This document shows, in pieces, positions 30,199-40,579 of a stretch of 64,000 nucleotides of DNA; the stretch's first letter is position 1, and every line of letters begins with the position of its first letter. A program made the translations under genes and the position numbers. The DNA is taken from positions 304,272,150 through 304,336,149 of the forward strand of contig NC_064619.1 in NCBI RefSeq assembly GCF_023898315.1. The letters are read 5' to 3'. The notes below the pieces were generated by a model. That model was not told the DNA's origin and did no database searches. It worked only from the letters and a program-made list of their open reading frames with translations. The DNA is from Schistocerca nitens. Its lineage: Eukaryota; Arthropoda; Insecta; Orthoptera; Acrididae.

Positions 30199-30350
30199 CA
30201 AAAAATGTTCAAATGTGTGTGAAATCTTATGGGACTTAACGGTTAAGGTCATCAGTCCCTAAGCTTACGCACTACTTAACCTACATTATCCTAAGGACAA
30301 ACACACACACCCATGCCCGTGGGATGACTCGAACCTCCGCCGGTCCTACT
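30199..30350 (-). mobile_element. tRNA-derived SINE (family C)
   Basis: The left end 'AAAATGTTCAAATGTGTGTG' and 'GGGACTTAACGGTTAAGGTC' belong to a family related to A in the body but with a different head. The B box region 'GACTCGAACCTCCGCCGG' is present, and the tRNA-like 5' part beyond it is cut off. Confidence 0.8.
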
Positions 30351-30539
30351 TTATAAATGTCGGCGTTGCACACGTGCTGACATGAAGTCTTAAATCTTTG
30401 TTCTGGCGGTAATACTCAGTTAACCGAGATCTCGGGTATTCTCGATAAACTCCTCTTCAAACGGAAGTAATATCCATTTATTTCACTTGACGAAGGATCG
30501 GTATTGCAACTGCCTCAAATCTACACTCACCTCTCTAAG

Positions 30540-31275
30540 ACACCATTGAGAAACTGCTTATTTAATCAGACGAAACAGGTGGACAAATGTGTCTTCCTTC
30601 TTGCTGCGGAGTAGTGCAAATACAGCAGGAATAATGTTTGCTTCGGCATTCGGACCTCCGAAGTCTTCGTGTGTGTTACAGTTCCATGCAAACTGCTTGC
30701 TGCATCTCTTAAATGTGCCATCCATTAAAAAAAATCGCAAGGCGTTTTTAAGGATTCATTTCCTTTGTTTCCACTAAAGATGACTATCCCCTCCTCTTTT
30801 CTGTCGTCTTCTGGAAGAAAACTACTGCCATCTCCCATTTTTAAAAGATCTTCATAAAGATCAATTTCATAAGAGTTCTTCTGCTTTTGTTGGCTCCCCC
30901 TCGATTGATTCCGCTGACGATGCAAGGTCCTCTTCATAGATTCTGTGTTAGATATCACTGTATGACGGTTTCCCTTTTCATCCACGTACATCTCGGATAA
31001 CTGCGTAGTTTCTTCTCGAGGTCTCGTCTTCGCCTTCTCCACTTGTTCCTTCACTTCCAGAACTGTGCACCATCGTGTGGTTCACTTCTCCGTTCTTCGA
31101 ATGCATCCTTCCCTTGTAATGTTCCAGTTTTTGGCGCTAGCACACCCATGTAACAACACTTTCTTTAGACTCCTTCACTTTACGATACACCTAACGACTG
31201 TAATGAGCAGAAGGTCTGCCCTTGGTCGTTTCAATAAATTCCATCTGATGGTCACACTAGGAGCTTTGGAAGCAA
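30540..31275 (-). mobile_element. MULE (Mutator-like) transposon relic, FLYWCH type
   Basis: Only the 5' coding half of the element is present; it has no recognisable terminal repeats. It lies between a SINE fragment and a Tc1-like relic. Confidence 0.65.
30558..31054 (-). pseudogene. FLYWCH/MULE transposase, N-terminal part
   Basis: Two overlapping frames, 30,725-31,054 and 30,558-30,740, form one protein broken by a frameshift near 30,730. The first ends an FLYWCH-like region ('TTRWCTVLEV' lies just upstream) and continues through a charged linker. The second begins the MULE transposase domain: 'FLMDGTFKRCSKQF', in which the D of DGTF is the first catalytic Asp, followed by 'IIPAVFALLRSKKEDTFVHLF', matching the 'VPLVYALLPNKxEETY' block of this superfamily. 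The rest of the DDE domain is missing. Confidence 0.75.
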
Positions 31276-31659
31276 AGTGAGCATAAGGACTTATGTTTGG
31301 ACTAGTGTGGCGTTATCTCTTCGGAGCAGGCAAAACCGCAAGTGTCCGGGGTCGCAGTGCACGCTTTCACAAGTGTTGAGACACTGGCCGGCACATCGGG
31401 CTAGTTAATCGGAAGGTGGAATCGATCCATGGCTGGCGCGTACCCCGAATTCGGGAAGTGGCGTACTAACGCGTGCGGCTCTCCGGCTGCGAGGTTCCTA
31501 ACGTAGTAAATGATCAACAAAATTTCGCATCTGTGAAAGGTTGTAGTTGATTTCTTCCACTGACAGGCTCACCGGACAGAATTTTAGTCACTCCTTGAAA
31601 GAGCTTTAGAGCACTGTAGACGGTGTAGAACTAGTGCCAAGCGGTCATATGACCCTCGA
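31276..31659. other. unassigned sequence
   Basis: Nothing recognisable. Confidence 0.4.
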
Positions 31660-32165
31660 GAACTTACGAAGCCATGTCAGTGAGATGGTGTTTATAGCGA
31701 CGAGCGTTGTATGGAATCACTGCAGTTAGTTTTGGCGACAGGAAGCTGTGTGATACAGTGGTCGGAAGGAACTACCGTGTTTGGATGTGCCTATAACCAC
31801 ACAGTGAAAGCCCTCTCAATGACAGTTAATTTCAAACCCGATAGCAAGTGGTGCTGTCAGTGAATGCATGTCCGTCTAAACCGGTATCCAAGTGAACACT
31901 GCAAAGGGAACTGCATATAGTGGACATTTGGAGACTGGTACCTCCAAAGAGGTCATTGCTCACAGCGGTACTTGAATTTACACGTCTTCAGTACACGAAA
32001 AAACACAGAAACTGGACAATAACTGACTGGAGTCGTGTAGTGTGGTCTGGTGAGACGCGATTCCGCGTTTTCAAGTGATGCAACGTGTCGAGTGCACCGG
32101 GAGCCCAGCGAAGTTACATATTCCTGATATCTTCAGTTTGGGGACGATCTGCAGTGTATGATAAC
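31660..32165 (+). pseudogene. Tc1-like transposase relic
   Basis: Near 31,920-32,080 the plus strand encodes 'DIWRLVPPKRSLLTA', 'NWTITDWSRVVWSGETRFRVFK', which matches the Tc1 segment 'W...DW..V.WSDESRF' around the first catalytic Asp (here Gly-Glu in place of Asp-Glu). Upstream codons are scrambled and the downstream part with the second Asp is lost. Boundaries are approximate. Confidence 0.6.
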
Positions 32166-32166
32166 T

Positions 32167-32275
32167 GAAGAGAACTTCACAAACCAAGATCGCTCAAGAA
32201 GCGTTTTGTTGGGTAATAGGTTTTGACAGAGCTATGAGCCATTATCGGATCTTATGCTTTAACATAACAACACAT
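32167..32275 (+). repeat. inverted flanking repeat, left member
   Basis: This stretch ('AACTTCACAAACCAAGATCGC', 'GGTTTTGACAGAG', 'ATCTTATGCTTTAA') is the diverged reverse complement of 36,178-36,290. The pair encloses the RTE element. Confidence 0.7.
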
Positions 32276-32389
32276 CGTCAATCGGTGTTGCGAGTCGCTT
32301 CATTTTGCTTATTTATTTCCCACATCATGTAATGCAATTTGAAGCGCCTTCTAACCTTGATGGACAATGTTGTTGTTGTTGTTGTCTTC

Positions 32390-34142
32390 TGTCCTGAGAC
32401 TGGTTAGATGCAGCTCTCCATGCTACTCTATCCTGTGCAAGCTTCTTCATCTCCCAGTATTTACTGCAACCTACATCCTTCTGAATCTGCTTAGTCTATT
32501 CATCTCTTGGTCTCCCTCTACGATTTTTACCCTCCATGCTGCCCTCCAATGCTAAATTTGTGATCCCTTGATGCCTCAGAACATGTTCTACCAACCGGTC
32601 CCTTCTTCTTGTCAAGTTGTGCCACAAACTCCTCTTCTCCCCAATTCTATTCAATGCCTCCTCATTAGCTATGTGATCTACCCATCTAATCTTCAGCATT
32701 CTCCTGTAGCACCACATTTCGAAAGCTTCTATTCTCTTCTTGTCTAAACTATTTATCGTCCATGTTTCACTTCCATACATGGCTACACTCCATACAAATA
32801 CTTTCAGAAACAACTTCCTGACACTTAAATCTATACTCGATGTTAACAAATTTCTCTTCTTCAGAAACGCTTTCCTTGCCATTGCCAGTCTACATTTTAT
32901 ATCCTCTCTACTTCGACCATCAGCATTTATTTTTCTCCCCAAATAGCAAAACTCGTTTACTACTTTAAGTGTCTCATTTCCTAATCTAATTCCCTCAGCA
33001 TCACCCGACTTAATTCGACTACATTCCATTATCCTCGTTTTGCTTTTGTTGATGTTCATCTTATATCCTCCTTTCAAGACACTGTCCATTCCGTTCAACT
33101 GCTCTTCCAAGTCCTTAGCTGTCTCTGACAGAATTACAATATCATCGGCAAACCTCAACGTTTTTATTTCTTCTCCATGGACTTTAATACCTACTCCGAA
33201 TTTTTCTTTTGTTTCCTTTACTGCTTGCTCAATATACAGATTGAATAACATCGGGGACAGGCTACAACCCTGTCTCACTCCCTTCCCAACCGCGGCTTCC
33301 CTTTCATGCCCCTCGACTCTTATAACTGCCATCTGGTTTCTGTACAAATTGTAAATAGCCTTTCGCTCCCTGTATTTTACCCCTGCCACCTTTAGAATTT
33401 GAAAGAGAGTATTCCAGTGAACAATGTCAAAGTCCACAAATGCTAGAAATGTACGTTTGCCTTTCATTAATCTATCTTCTAAGATATGTCGTAGGGTCAG
33501 TACTGCCTCACGTGTTCCAACATTTCTGCGGAATCCAAACTGATCTTCCCCGAGGTCGGCTTCTACCAGTTTTTCCATTCGTCTGTAAAGAATTCGCGTT
33601 AGTATTTTGCAGCTGTGACTTATTAAACTGTTAGTTCGCTAATTTTCACATCTGTCAACACCTGCTTTTTTTGGGATTGGAATTATTATATTCTTCTTGA
33701 AGTCTGTCTCATACATATTGCTCACCAGATGGTAGAATTTTGTCAGGACTGGCTCTCCCAAGGCCGTCAGTAGTTCCAATGGAATGTTGTCTACTCCCGG
33801 GGACTTGTTTCGACTCAGGTCTTTCAGTGCACTGTCAAACTCTTCACGCAGTATCGTGTCTCCCATTACATATTCATCTACATCCTCTTCCATTTCCATA
33901 ATATTGTCCTCAAGTACATCGCCCTTGTATAGACCCTCTATATACTCCTTCCACCTTTTTGCTTTCCCTTCTTTGCTTAGAACTGGGTTGCCATCTGAGC
34001 TCCTGATATTCATACAAGTGGCTCTCTTTTCTCCAAAGGTCTCTTTAATTTTCCTGTAGGCAGTATCTATCTTACCCCTAGTGAGATAAGCCTCTACATC
34101 CTTACATTTGTCCTCTAGCCATCCCTGCTTAGCCATTTTGCA
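32390..34142 (-). pseudogene. RTE reverse transcriptase and C-terminal domain
   Basis: It continues the endonuclease frame. Seen in order: 'DLSRNKSPGVDNIPLELL', 'QFGFRRNVGTREAVLTL', a damaged motif A 'FLAFVDF' where 11 bp are missing compared with the copy at 54.4 kb, 'VRQGCSLSPMLFNLYIE', motif C 'LRFADDIVIL' with both Asp, 'NEFCYLG', and the C-terminal 'RRMLKIRWVDHI' and 'RGRPRDE' segments. In-frame TAG codons occur at 33,639-33,641 and 32,496-32,498; the latter is a Tyr codon in the two other copies in this window. Confidence 0.9.
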
Positions 34143-35323
34143 CTACCTGTCGATCTCATTTTTGAGACGTTTGTATTCCCTTTTGCCTGCTTCATTTACT
34201 GCGTTTTTATATTTTCTCCTTTCATCAATTAAACTCAATATTTCTTCTGTTACCCAAGGATTTCTACTAGCCCTCGTCTTTTCACCTACTTGATCTTCTG
34301 CTGCCTTCACTACTTCATCCCTCAGAGCTACCCATTCTTCTTCTACTGTATTTCTTTCCTCCATTCCTGTCAATTGTTCCCTTATGCTCTCCCTGAAACT
34401 CTGTACAACCTCTGGTTCTTTCAGTTTATCCAGGTCCCATCTCCTTAAATTCCCACCTTTTTGCAGTTTCTTCAGTTTCAATCTGCAGTTCATAACCAAT
34501 AGATTGTGGTCAGAGTCCACATCTGCCCCTGGAAATGTCTTACAATTTAAAACCTGGTTCCTAAATCTCTGTCTTACCATTATGTAATCTATCTGATACC
34601 TTCTAGTATCTCCAGGATTCTTCCATGTATACAACCTTCTTTTATGATTCTTGAACCAAGTGTTAGCTATGATTAAGTTATGCTATGTGCAAAATTCTTC
34701 CTGACAGCTTCCTCTTTCATTTCTCTCCCCCAATCCATATTCACCCACTATGTTTCCTTCTCTCCCTTTTCCTACTCTCGAATTCCAGTCACCCATGACT
34801 ATTAAATTTTCGTCTCCCTTCATTACCTGAATAATTTCTTTTATCTCATCATACATTTCATCAATTTCTTCATCATCTGCAGAGCTAGTTGGCATATAAA
34901 CTCGTACTACTGTAGTAGGCATGGGCTTCGTATCTATCTTGGCCACAATAATGCGTTCACTATGCTGTTTGTAGTAGCTTACCCGCACTCCTATTGTTTT
35001 ATTCATTATTAAACCTACTCCTGCATTACCCCTATTTGATTTTGTATTTATAACCCTGTATTCACCTGACCAAAAATCTTGTTCCTCCTGCCACCGAACT
35101 TCACTAATTCCCACTATATCTACCTTCAACCTATCCATTTCCTTTTTAAATTTTCTAACCTACCTGCCCGATTAAGGGATCTGACATTCCACGCTCCGAT
35201 CTGTAGAACGCCAGTTTTCTTTCTCCTGATAACGACATCCTCTTGAGTAGTCCCCGCCCGGTGATCCGAATGGGGGACTATTTTACCTCCGGAATATTTT
35301 ACCCAAGAGGACGCCATCATCAT
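34143..35323 (-). pseudogene. RTE endonuclease domain
   Basis: One apurinic-type endonuclease domain, similar to proteins often annotated as craniofacial-development-protein-2-like. Motifs in order: 'IGAWNVRSLNRAG' (Asn), 'VDIVGISEVRWQEEQ' (catalytic Glu), 'GVGLIMN', 'VRVYMPTS', 'NLIVMGDWNSRVG' (GDWN), 'RRYQIDYIMV' and 'DVDSDHNLLV' (SDH). All catalytic residues seen are intact. The reading frame changes once near 35,130 and has an in-frame TAG at 34,683-34,685 and another at 34,143-34,145. The domain would nick the target DNA. Confidence 0.88.
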
Positions 35324-35445
35324 TTAACCATAAAGTAAAGCTGCATGCCCTCGGGAAAAATTACGGCTGTAGTTTCCCCTTGCTTTCAACCGTTCGCAGT
35401 ACCAGCACAGCAAGGCTGTTTTGGTTAGTGTTGCAAGGCCAGATC

Positions 35446-35960
35446 TGTGGTGTCACTGCCAGACACCACACTTGCTAGGTGGTAGCTTAAATCGGCCGCG
35501 GTCCATTAGTACATGTCGGACCCGCGTGTCGCCACTGTGTGATCGCAGACCGAGCGCCACCACACGGCAGGTCTCGAGAGACGTACGAGAACTCGGCCCA
35601 GTTGTACGACGACGTTGCTAGCGACTATACAGACGAAGCCTTTGCTCTCATTTGCCGAGAGACAGTTAGAATAGACTTCAGCTAAGTTAATGGCTACGAC
35701 TTAGCAAGGCGCCATTAGCCTTAAATAGCTTGTATATAAAGAGTCACTTGTATCGCCACAATCTCCAGATGTCTCATCAAGAACGATGTATACAAGGATG
35801 TATTAAAAGTTAAGTATATTCCAAAGATACGTATTTTCTTTATCACATTCATTAAGTCTCCTGTTTCAAACCTCACTCCATCCTTCGTGAGTTAGCGCGT
35901 ACATCTTGGCCGCCTCTTTCAATTAGTGTGCGTAGTGTTGGCAAGTCTGCCGACACTACA
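35446..35960 (+). repeat. solo LTR inside the RTE 5' UTR, with target duplication
   Basis: The LTR is 515 bp, begins TGTGGTGTCACTGCC and ends CGACACTACA, with partly palindromic ends (TGT...ACA). The 5-bp duplication AGATC flanks it at 35,441-35,445 and 35,961-35,965. A TATA box (TATATAAAG) near 35,731-35,740 sets transcription to the plus strand. No internal sequence remains, so it formed by LTR-LTR recombination after insertion. Confidence 0.93.
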
Positions 35961-36177
35961 AGATCAGTCAATGATCCAGACTGTTTTCCATGCAACTACT
36001 GAAAAGGCTGCTGCCCCTCTTCAGGAACCACACGTTTGTCTGGCCTCTCAACAGATACCCCTCCGTTGTGGTTGCACCTACGGTACAGCCATCTGTATCA
36101 CTGAGGCACGCAAGCCTCCCCACCAATGGCAAGGTCCTTGGTTCATGGGGGTAGGTGATGGACAATATGTTAAACAA

Positions 36178-36290
36178 AATTTTAAAGCATAAGATACGAT
36201 GATGACAGAGTAACTCTGTCAAAACCGGTCATCCAATAAAACGCATATTTTTAGCGATCCTGGCTTGTGAAATTTTCTTCAGTATCAGTC
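36178..36290 (-). repeat. inverted flanking repeat, right member
   Basis: Diverged reverse complement of 32,167-32,275. Confidence 0.7.
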
Positions 36291-36299
36291 TAATGAAGC

Positions 36300-36960
36300 A
36301 TTTAACCAACAGCGTGTGGAGGATATTGTAAGGTGCCCCTTATTTGCAGATAAGATTGCATTTTACTTTATTTCTAGTTTTGCTAGTTCACATACGTGAA
36401 GTGAATGTGGCAGGGCTGCAGTGCGCACGGAGTAAGGAGCCAGTGGTAGGTACCCAAAGTGGCTCGCAGCCACGGTTGGCCGTCTGACGCTCTCAGAGCC
36501 AGTGGAATACAGTAAGGTGCCGAAGCAGAAATCGCTTGTGACGTCAGCAAAGAGATGCAGAGGGAAAGTACATTTATTCTGGCGCGAATTAAGTAATTGT
36601 TATTAATTGATATTTGCTTACAAAATTTGCGTTTTTCCGCTCGGACATTAGGAGCTGTCTACGGGTTATAAGTACTATTTTTCAGTAATTTTACCATGGC
36701 AGGAAACGTTGATGTTAATAAATAAATGAATAAATTTGGCATAACCGAAGCTGTACTATCTTATACGAACTATACAGATTCTATGCTCAAGTGATAGACT
36801 GTGCGCCTTAGTCGGGAATCGTCGACAGCATGCCTTTCGATCTAGTCATACGGTAGACCATGCCCTCGAACCGTTAATAGCTAGCTTATAATCACTGTGA
36901 ACAAATTCATTTTACGTTGTTTCTTAAATAAACGCACTTTAACGGCATAACTAATTAATT
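36300..36960. other. unassigned sequence
   Basis: No gene or known repeat recognised. Confidence 0.4.
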
Positions 36961-36965
36961 GACTA

Positions 36966-37296
36966 ACTCCTCCTGGAGAGGCCAGGAAGGCCCAACAGTA
37001 ACGACCGACCGGCGTGTCATCCTCAGCCCATAGGCGTCACTGGATGCGGGTATGGAGGGGCATGTGTTCAGCACACTGCTCTGCCAGTCGTATGTTAGTT
37101 TCTGAGACCGGAGCCACTACTTGTCAATCAAGTAGCTCCTCAGTTTGCGTCACAAGATCTGAGTGCACCCCGATTGCCAACAGCGCTCGGCAGACCGAAT
37201 GGACACCCATCCAAGTGCTAGCCCAGCCCTGCACCTCTTAACTTCGGCGATCTGACGGGAAGCGGTGTTACCACTGCGACAAAGCCGTTGGCACTT
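36966..37296 (-). mobile_element. 5S rRNA-derived SINE, second copy
   Basis: Read leftwards it begins 'GTGCCAACGGCTTTGTCGCA' near 37,296 and contains 'TCAGATCGCCGAAGTTAAG' and 'GCTAGCACTTGGATGGGTG', which is 5S rRNA sequence with the internal promoter, then the same unrelated body and the same end ('AGGAGGAGTTAG') as the copy at 19,419-19,758. It is more diverged; I could not find a clear target duplication. Confidence 0.85.
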
Positions 37297-37737
37297 TAAT
37301 GGCCTCCTGTGTAAAAATTATTTGCAGAAACAACTTCTTCCCGCTTAAGTAGGTAAAACGTAGACAGTAGCAGGGGACATAAAAAATTGCGACAGCTTCT
37401 CCACATAACAGGTAGGAAGAATTCCCAAGTGACAGCTCACTAAGTCAGTTCAAGGAGAGATTAGTTTGATTATAGCAAAACTCGGGTGGGAAATTGTGGC
37501 TATTTGTACTGCACACCCCTTATACCACCATCTCAAGGCTCATTGGTCAAACGGAGACATTTCTGGAGGATTAGTATGAGTGGGGAGTTCTTTCAATATA
37601 CAGCAGGTGGACAAAAATATGAAAACACCGAAACCGCAGAACATCACCATTCTTAATACGGTGTAGAAAACTCGTTGGCATTCTAAACAGCTTCTAGTCG
37701 TCTCTGAATGGATAAATACAGATCCTGTAAGGTTTTT

Positions 37738-39128
37738 TTTTCTTTATTGTGATTTCATTCCCCTGCCCCATATGGGTAGGGGAGAGATGTCAGCGGCACA
37801 ATCCGCCGCTCTTCAGCCGAGTGACAGGAACTTAAAATAAGTATAAAACGGTACATTCGTAAGGCGATGAAGGGGAACTTAAAAAAGAATAATGGGAGAA
37901 AATGGAGGTAAAAAATATAGACCAACATGGAGACGTTCATGGAGGACAGTTAAAAAAAGTCACCAGAAAGTTAAAAAACACAGTTCACGATTCTTAAAAA
38001 CTCAGAGAAGACACTGAATGGACATGCACACGTTAAAACTCGGCCACAGTAGTAAAAACACTCCGGAACAACACACTTAAAACCCACTTGGAGCACACAC
38101 GACGAAGAATAAAACTGCCAGGTGGGACCTGCCGAGGGAAAGGGCAGAGAGGATGGAAAAGGAGGGGAGAGCAAGGGGCAGTAGGGGAAGCAGTGGGATG
38201 AAGAGAGGAGGGGCATCAGTGGGTACACGAAGAGGCAGGAGACACGTGGGGTGGGAGACGAAGAGGGAAGACAGGGCAGGAGGGAGTGCAGAGACACTGA
38301 AAGGAGGCACAAGAGATGGAGGGGGGGTAGGAGGGGGAAGCCACTCAGGAGGAGGGAGGGGGAGGAGAGGGAGCCCGGAGGAGGAGGCAGGAAAATGGGG
38401 TTAGAATTGGTAGGAAGGGTAGATGTCATCCGGGAGGGGTAGACAGTGGAAGTTGCATTGGGAAAGGAGATGAAGGGTGTGGAGATGGAGAGAGGGTGGG
38501 ACACAACAGTAAAGCCGCGGCAACTGGTTGGGGGTGGAGAGGAAGGGAGACACCAGGGGGTGAGGGGGATCAAGGCGGCGGAGAATATATAGTGTGCGGA
38601 TGTGTTCAAGGAAAAGGAGAAGGTGGGGGAAGGGGATGAGGTCGTAGAGGATGCGCATGGGGGACGGAAGGTGGATGCGGAAGGCGAGACGGAGCGCATG
38701 GCATTCGAGGATTTGGAGGGCGTTATAGAACCGGGGAGGGGCAGAAATCCAAGCTACGCTGGCATAACAGAGGATGGGGCGGATCAAGTATTTGTAGGTG
38801 TGAAGGATGGTGGAAGGATGCAGACCCCACATCCGGCCGGGCAGGAGTTTCAGGAGGTGGAGGCGGTTGTGAGCTTTGTTTTGGATGGTAAGGAGATGAG
38901 GAGTCCACGTGAGGTGGCGGTCGAGTGTGAGGCCAAGGTATTTGAGGATAGAACTGAGATGGATAGGACGGCCATAAATGGTGAGGTAGAAATCATGGAA
39001 GGAGCGGGTAGTGCGGCCTATGATGATCGCCTGGGTCTTGGAGGGATTAACACAGAGGAACCACTGGTTGCACCAAGCGGTGAATTGGTCAAGGTGGGTT
39101 TGGAGGGTACGTTGGGACCGTTGAAGGC
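37738..39128 (-). mobile_element. 5'-truncated Jockey/I-like LINE with target duplication
   Basis: The minus strand carries the end of a reverse transcriptase and a long C/T-rich 3' region (G/A-rich on the plus strand, about 38,100-38,400), ending in an A-rich tail at 37,738-37,750. The repeat TCCTGTAAGGTTTT flanks it at 37,723-37,736 and 39,129-39,142. It inserted into the Tc1-like element. Confidence 0.85.
38401..39128 (-). pseudogene. LINE reverse transcriptase, C-terminal part
   Basis: The open frame covers the RT thumb and tail: 'FTAWCNQWFLCVNPSKTQAI', 'LKYLGLTLDRHLTWTPHL', 'YKYLIRPILCYASVAWISA', 'LQILECHALRLAFRI'. This order (W...L.N..KT, YLG..LD..L.W..H, Y..LIRP...YAS..W, LQ..E..ALR) is characteristic of Jockey/I-clade LINEs. 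Catalytic motifs lie upstream of the truncation. The opposite strand also shows an open frame (38,602-39,150), which is only a shadow. Confidence 0.85.
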
Positions 39129-39209
39129 TCCTGTAAGGTTTTTCAAGTGAATCTTATACTATCCTTTCCGCGAAGTAGTGACGAGTTCAGGTAACGATAA
39201 TAGAGATGG

Positions 39210-39657
39210 TTAGCGATCACGCACGCTTCTCTCCGTAGTAGACCACAAAGGCTCAATAATACTGAGACCTGGTGATTGTGGTGTCCATGTGAGATGGGGC
39301 GATTCGTCCTTGTGCTCACAAAAACATTCCTGGACGATGTGCACTCTGTGTAGACAGCATGTAGATCTTGAAACACAGAAGCAACAGTGAGGAACGAACA
39401 TTGTACCGTGGAATGGATCAGTTAGTGTCGTCACATAATCCATAGCGATAAAGAGATCTTTCAGAGTATCCATGGGGCCCATGGACTATCAAAACATGAC
39501 TGCCAAAACCATCACCGAACCCTCGCCATCTTTCGCTCTTGGGACGTAAACTCGGCCAGAAGATGGAAACAGTGTAAAATAAGACTAATCCGACCAAATG
39601 CCACATAGGGTGCCGAAGCCATAAAACCTGGAGTATGGAGCAGTGGAAGAATATCAT
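39210..39657 (-). pseudogene. Tc1-like transposase, C-terminal half
   Basis: Overlapping frames encode 'RWRGFGDGFGSHVLIVHGP' and then 'SPHLTWTPQSPGLSIIEPLWSTTERSVRDR'. The latter is the Tc1 'W-P-x-Q-S-P-D-L-x-P-I-E-x-L-W' block, with Gly in place of the Asp and Ile in place of Pro-Ile context, so the last catalytic Glu context is kept but degraded. At least one frameshift near 39,480. The N-terminal DNA-binding part is absent. Confidence 0.72.
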
Positions 39658-39675
39658 TTGGTTGAATTACTCTTG

Positions 39676-39840
39676 GTTCAAGAATGGTTCAATGGCCCCT
39701 AGAACTTAGAACTACTTAAACCTAACTAATCTAAGGACATCACACACATCCATGCCCTAGGCAGGATTCGAACCTGCGACCGTAGCAGCAGCGCGGTTCC
39801 GGACTGAAGTGCCTAGAAACGCTCGGCCACAGCGGCTGGC
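39676..39840 (-). mobile_element. tRNA-derived SINE (family A)
   Basis: Read leftwards it has the complete tRNA-like head (CAGCCGCTGTGGCCGAGCG near 39,822-39,840) and B box, and a shortened tail with a deletion. It is flanked by AATTACTCTTG (39,665-39,675) and AATTAGTCTTG (39,841-39,851), a target duplication with one mismatch. Confidence 0.88.
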
Positions 39841-39848
39841 AATTAGTC

Positions 39849-39965
39849 TTGTTTCATACTATTTCCTACTTCTGGCCTAGTTTAAGTTCCAAGAGTGAAA
39901 CATGGTGGGGTTTCGCTGATGATTTGGGCAGCCATATCGCGGACTTCTATGGGCCTACACCGCAA
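39849..39965 (+). pseudogene. inverted fragment of the Tc1-like transposase
   Basis: The plus strand encodes 'FHTISYFWPSLSSKSETWWGF' (shortened: 'ISYFWPSLSSKSE') and 'DLGSHIADFYGPT', clearly the same protein segment as 'VSIFWPSLRPKSE' and 'GFGSHVLIVHGP' on the minus strand at 39,470-39,600. Two copies of one segment thus face each other around the SINE. Confidence 0.65.
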
Positions 39966-40560
39966 GGTTTTTTTTTCTCTATAGGCCTCCCTTGGCCAGC
40001 TCTTTCTTCTCTCGATCCCATCGCTATTAGGTTTCGAGACCCAAGGGTGTCTTTCATTTTCCTTTTCTATCAATAGTGGCAAAGAACCCAACGGTAGTCA
40101 GGGCAGAAGAGGAGTCCTCTGGAACGATCTAATTGGTAGAAGAGCCATCTTCAAAGCGACCCCAAAATACTGCTACCTTACAGATAGGCGCTGACTCGTC
40201 AAAGGCTAGACGACGAAAATCTCGAACAAAAATTACCTGTGTGCAGTCCTAAAGCATCGACTGCACATCGGCCACCGCAGCGGCGCGAAACAGCATCAAG
40301 AAGGCGCTGTCTAGCGCACCAGAGGAAAGAGCGGGCAGCGCCACACCTCCAGGAAGACAGAGTTCAGCGCCCTCTGTCAACGTTGACTTAAGGGGACACG
40401 GAAGGCAAGTGAGCTTCAAAAATTCAATCTTTAGATTTTAGCATATTTGAAATGCCATGTGTTTCCTGCGTGAAGCAGTTTTTGTTTTATATAAACACTA
40501 CAATTTTTTCGTGAGATATGTTGGTTTTCTTGACGCTCTGTGCAATTTGGGGACGGTGAC
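39966..40560. other. unassigned sequence
   Basis: No gene or known repeat recognised. Confidence 0.4.
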
Positions 40561-40579
40561 AGTAAGGGTATGTTCAGAA

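Larger units (their letters stand above)
32369..36155 (-). mobile_element. RTE-type LINE, full length, with target duplication
   Basis: The element has a 5' UTR at the right (about 35,330-36,155, split by a solo LTR), one long endonuclease-RT frame, and a 3' end of (ACA)n at 32,369-32,385. The perfect 11-bp direct repeat TGATGGACAAT lies at 32,358-32,368 and 36,156-36,166, so both ends are real. Without the LTR it is about 3.27 kb, the normal size for RTE. Several stops and one 11-bp deletion break the frame. Two 5'-truncated copies of the same family are at 48.8-49.7 and 54.4-55.5 kb. Confidence 0.93.
37600..39662 (-). mobile_element. Tc1-like transposon split by a LINE
   Basis: The two outer parts (37,600-37,737 and 39,129-39,662) belong to one Tc1-like element of the same family as 58,190-58,960: the two share 'ACAGCTTCTAGTCGTCTCTGAATG' (as variants), 'GTAAGGTTTTTCA' and 'CACGCACGCTTCTCT'. 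The transposase reads leftwards. A LINE with its own target duplication separates the parts. Confidence 0.75.

Noticed and set aside
38602-39150. 182-residue plus-strand gene
   Set aside because: It is antisense to a LINE reverse transcriptase with clear family motifs; the frame is Gly/Glu/Val rich as expected from the complement.
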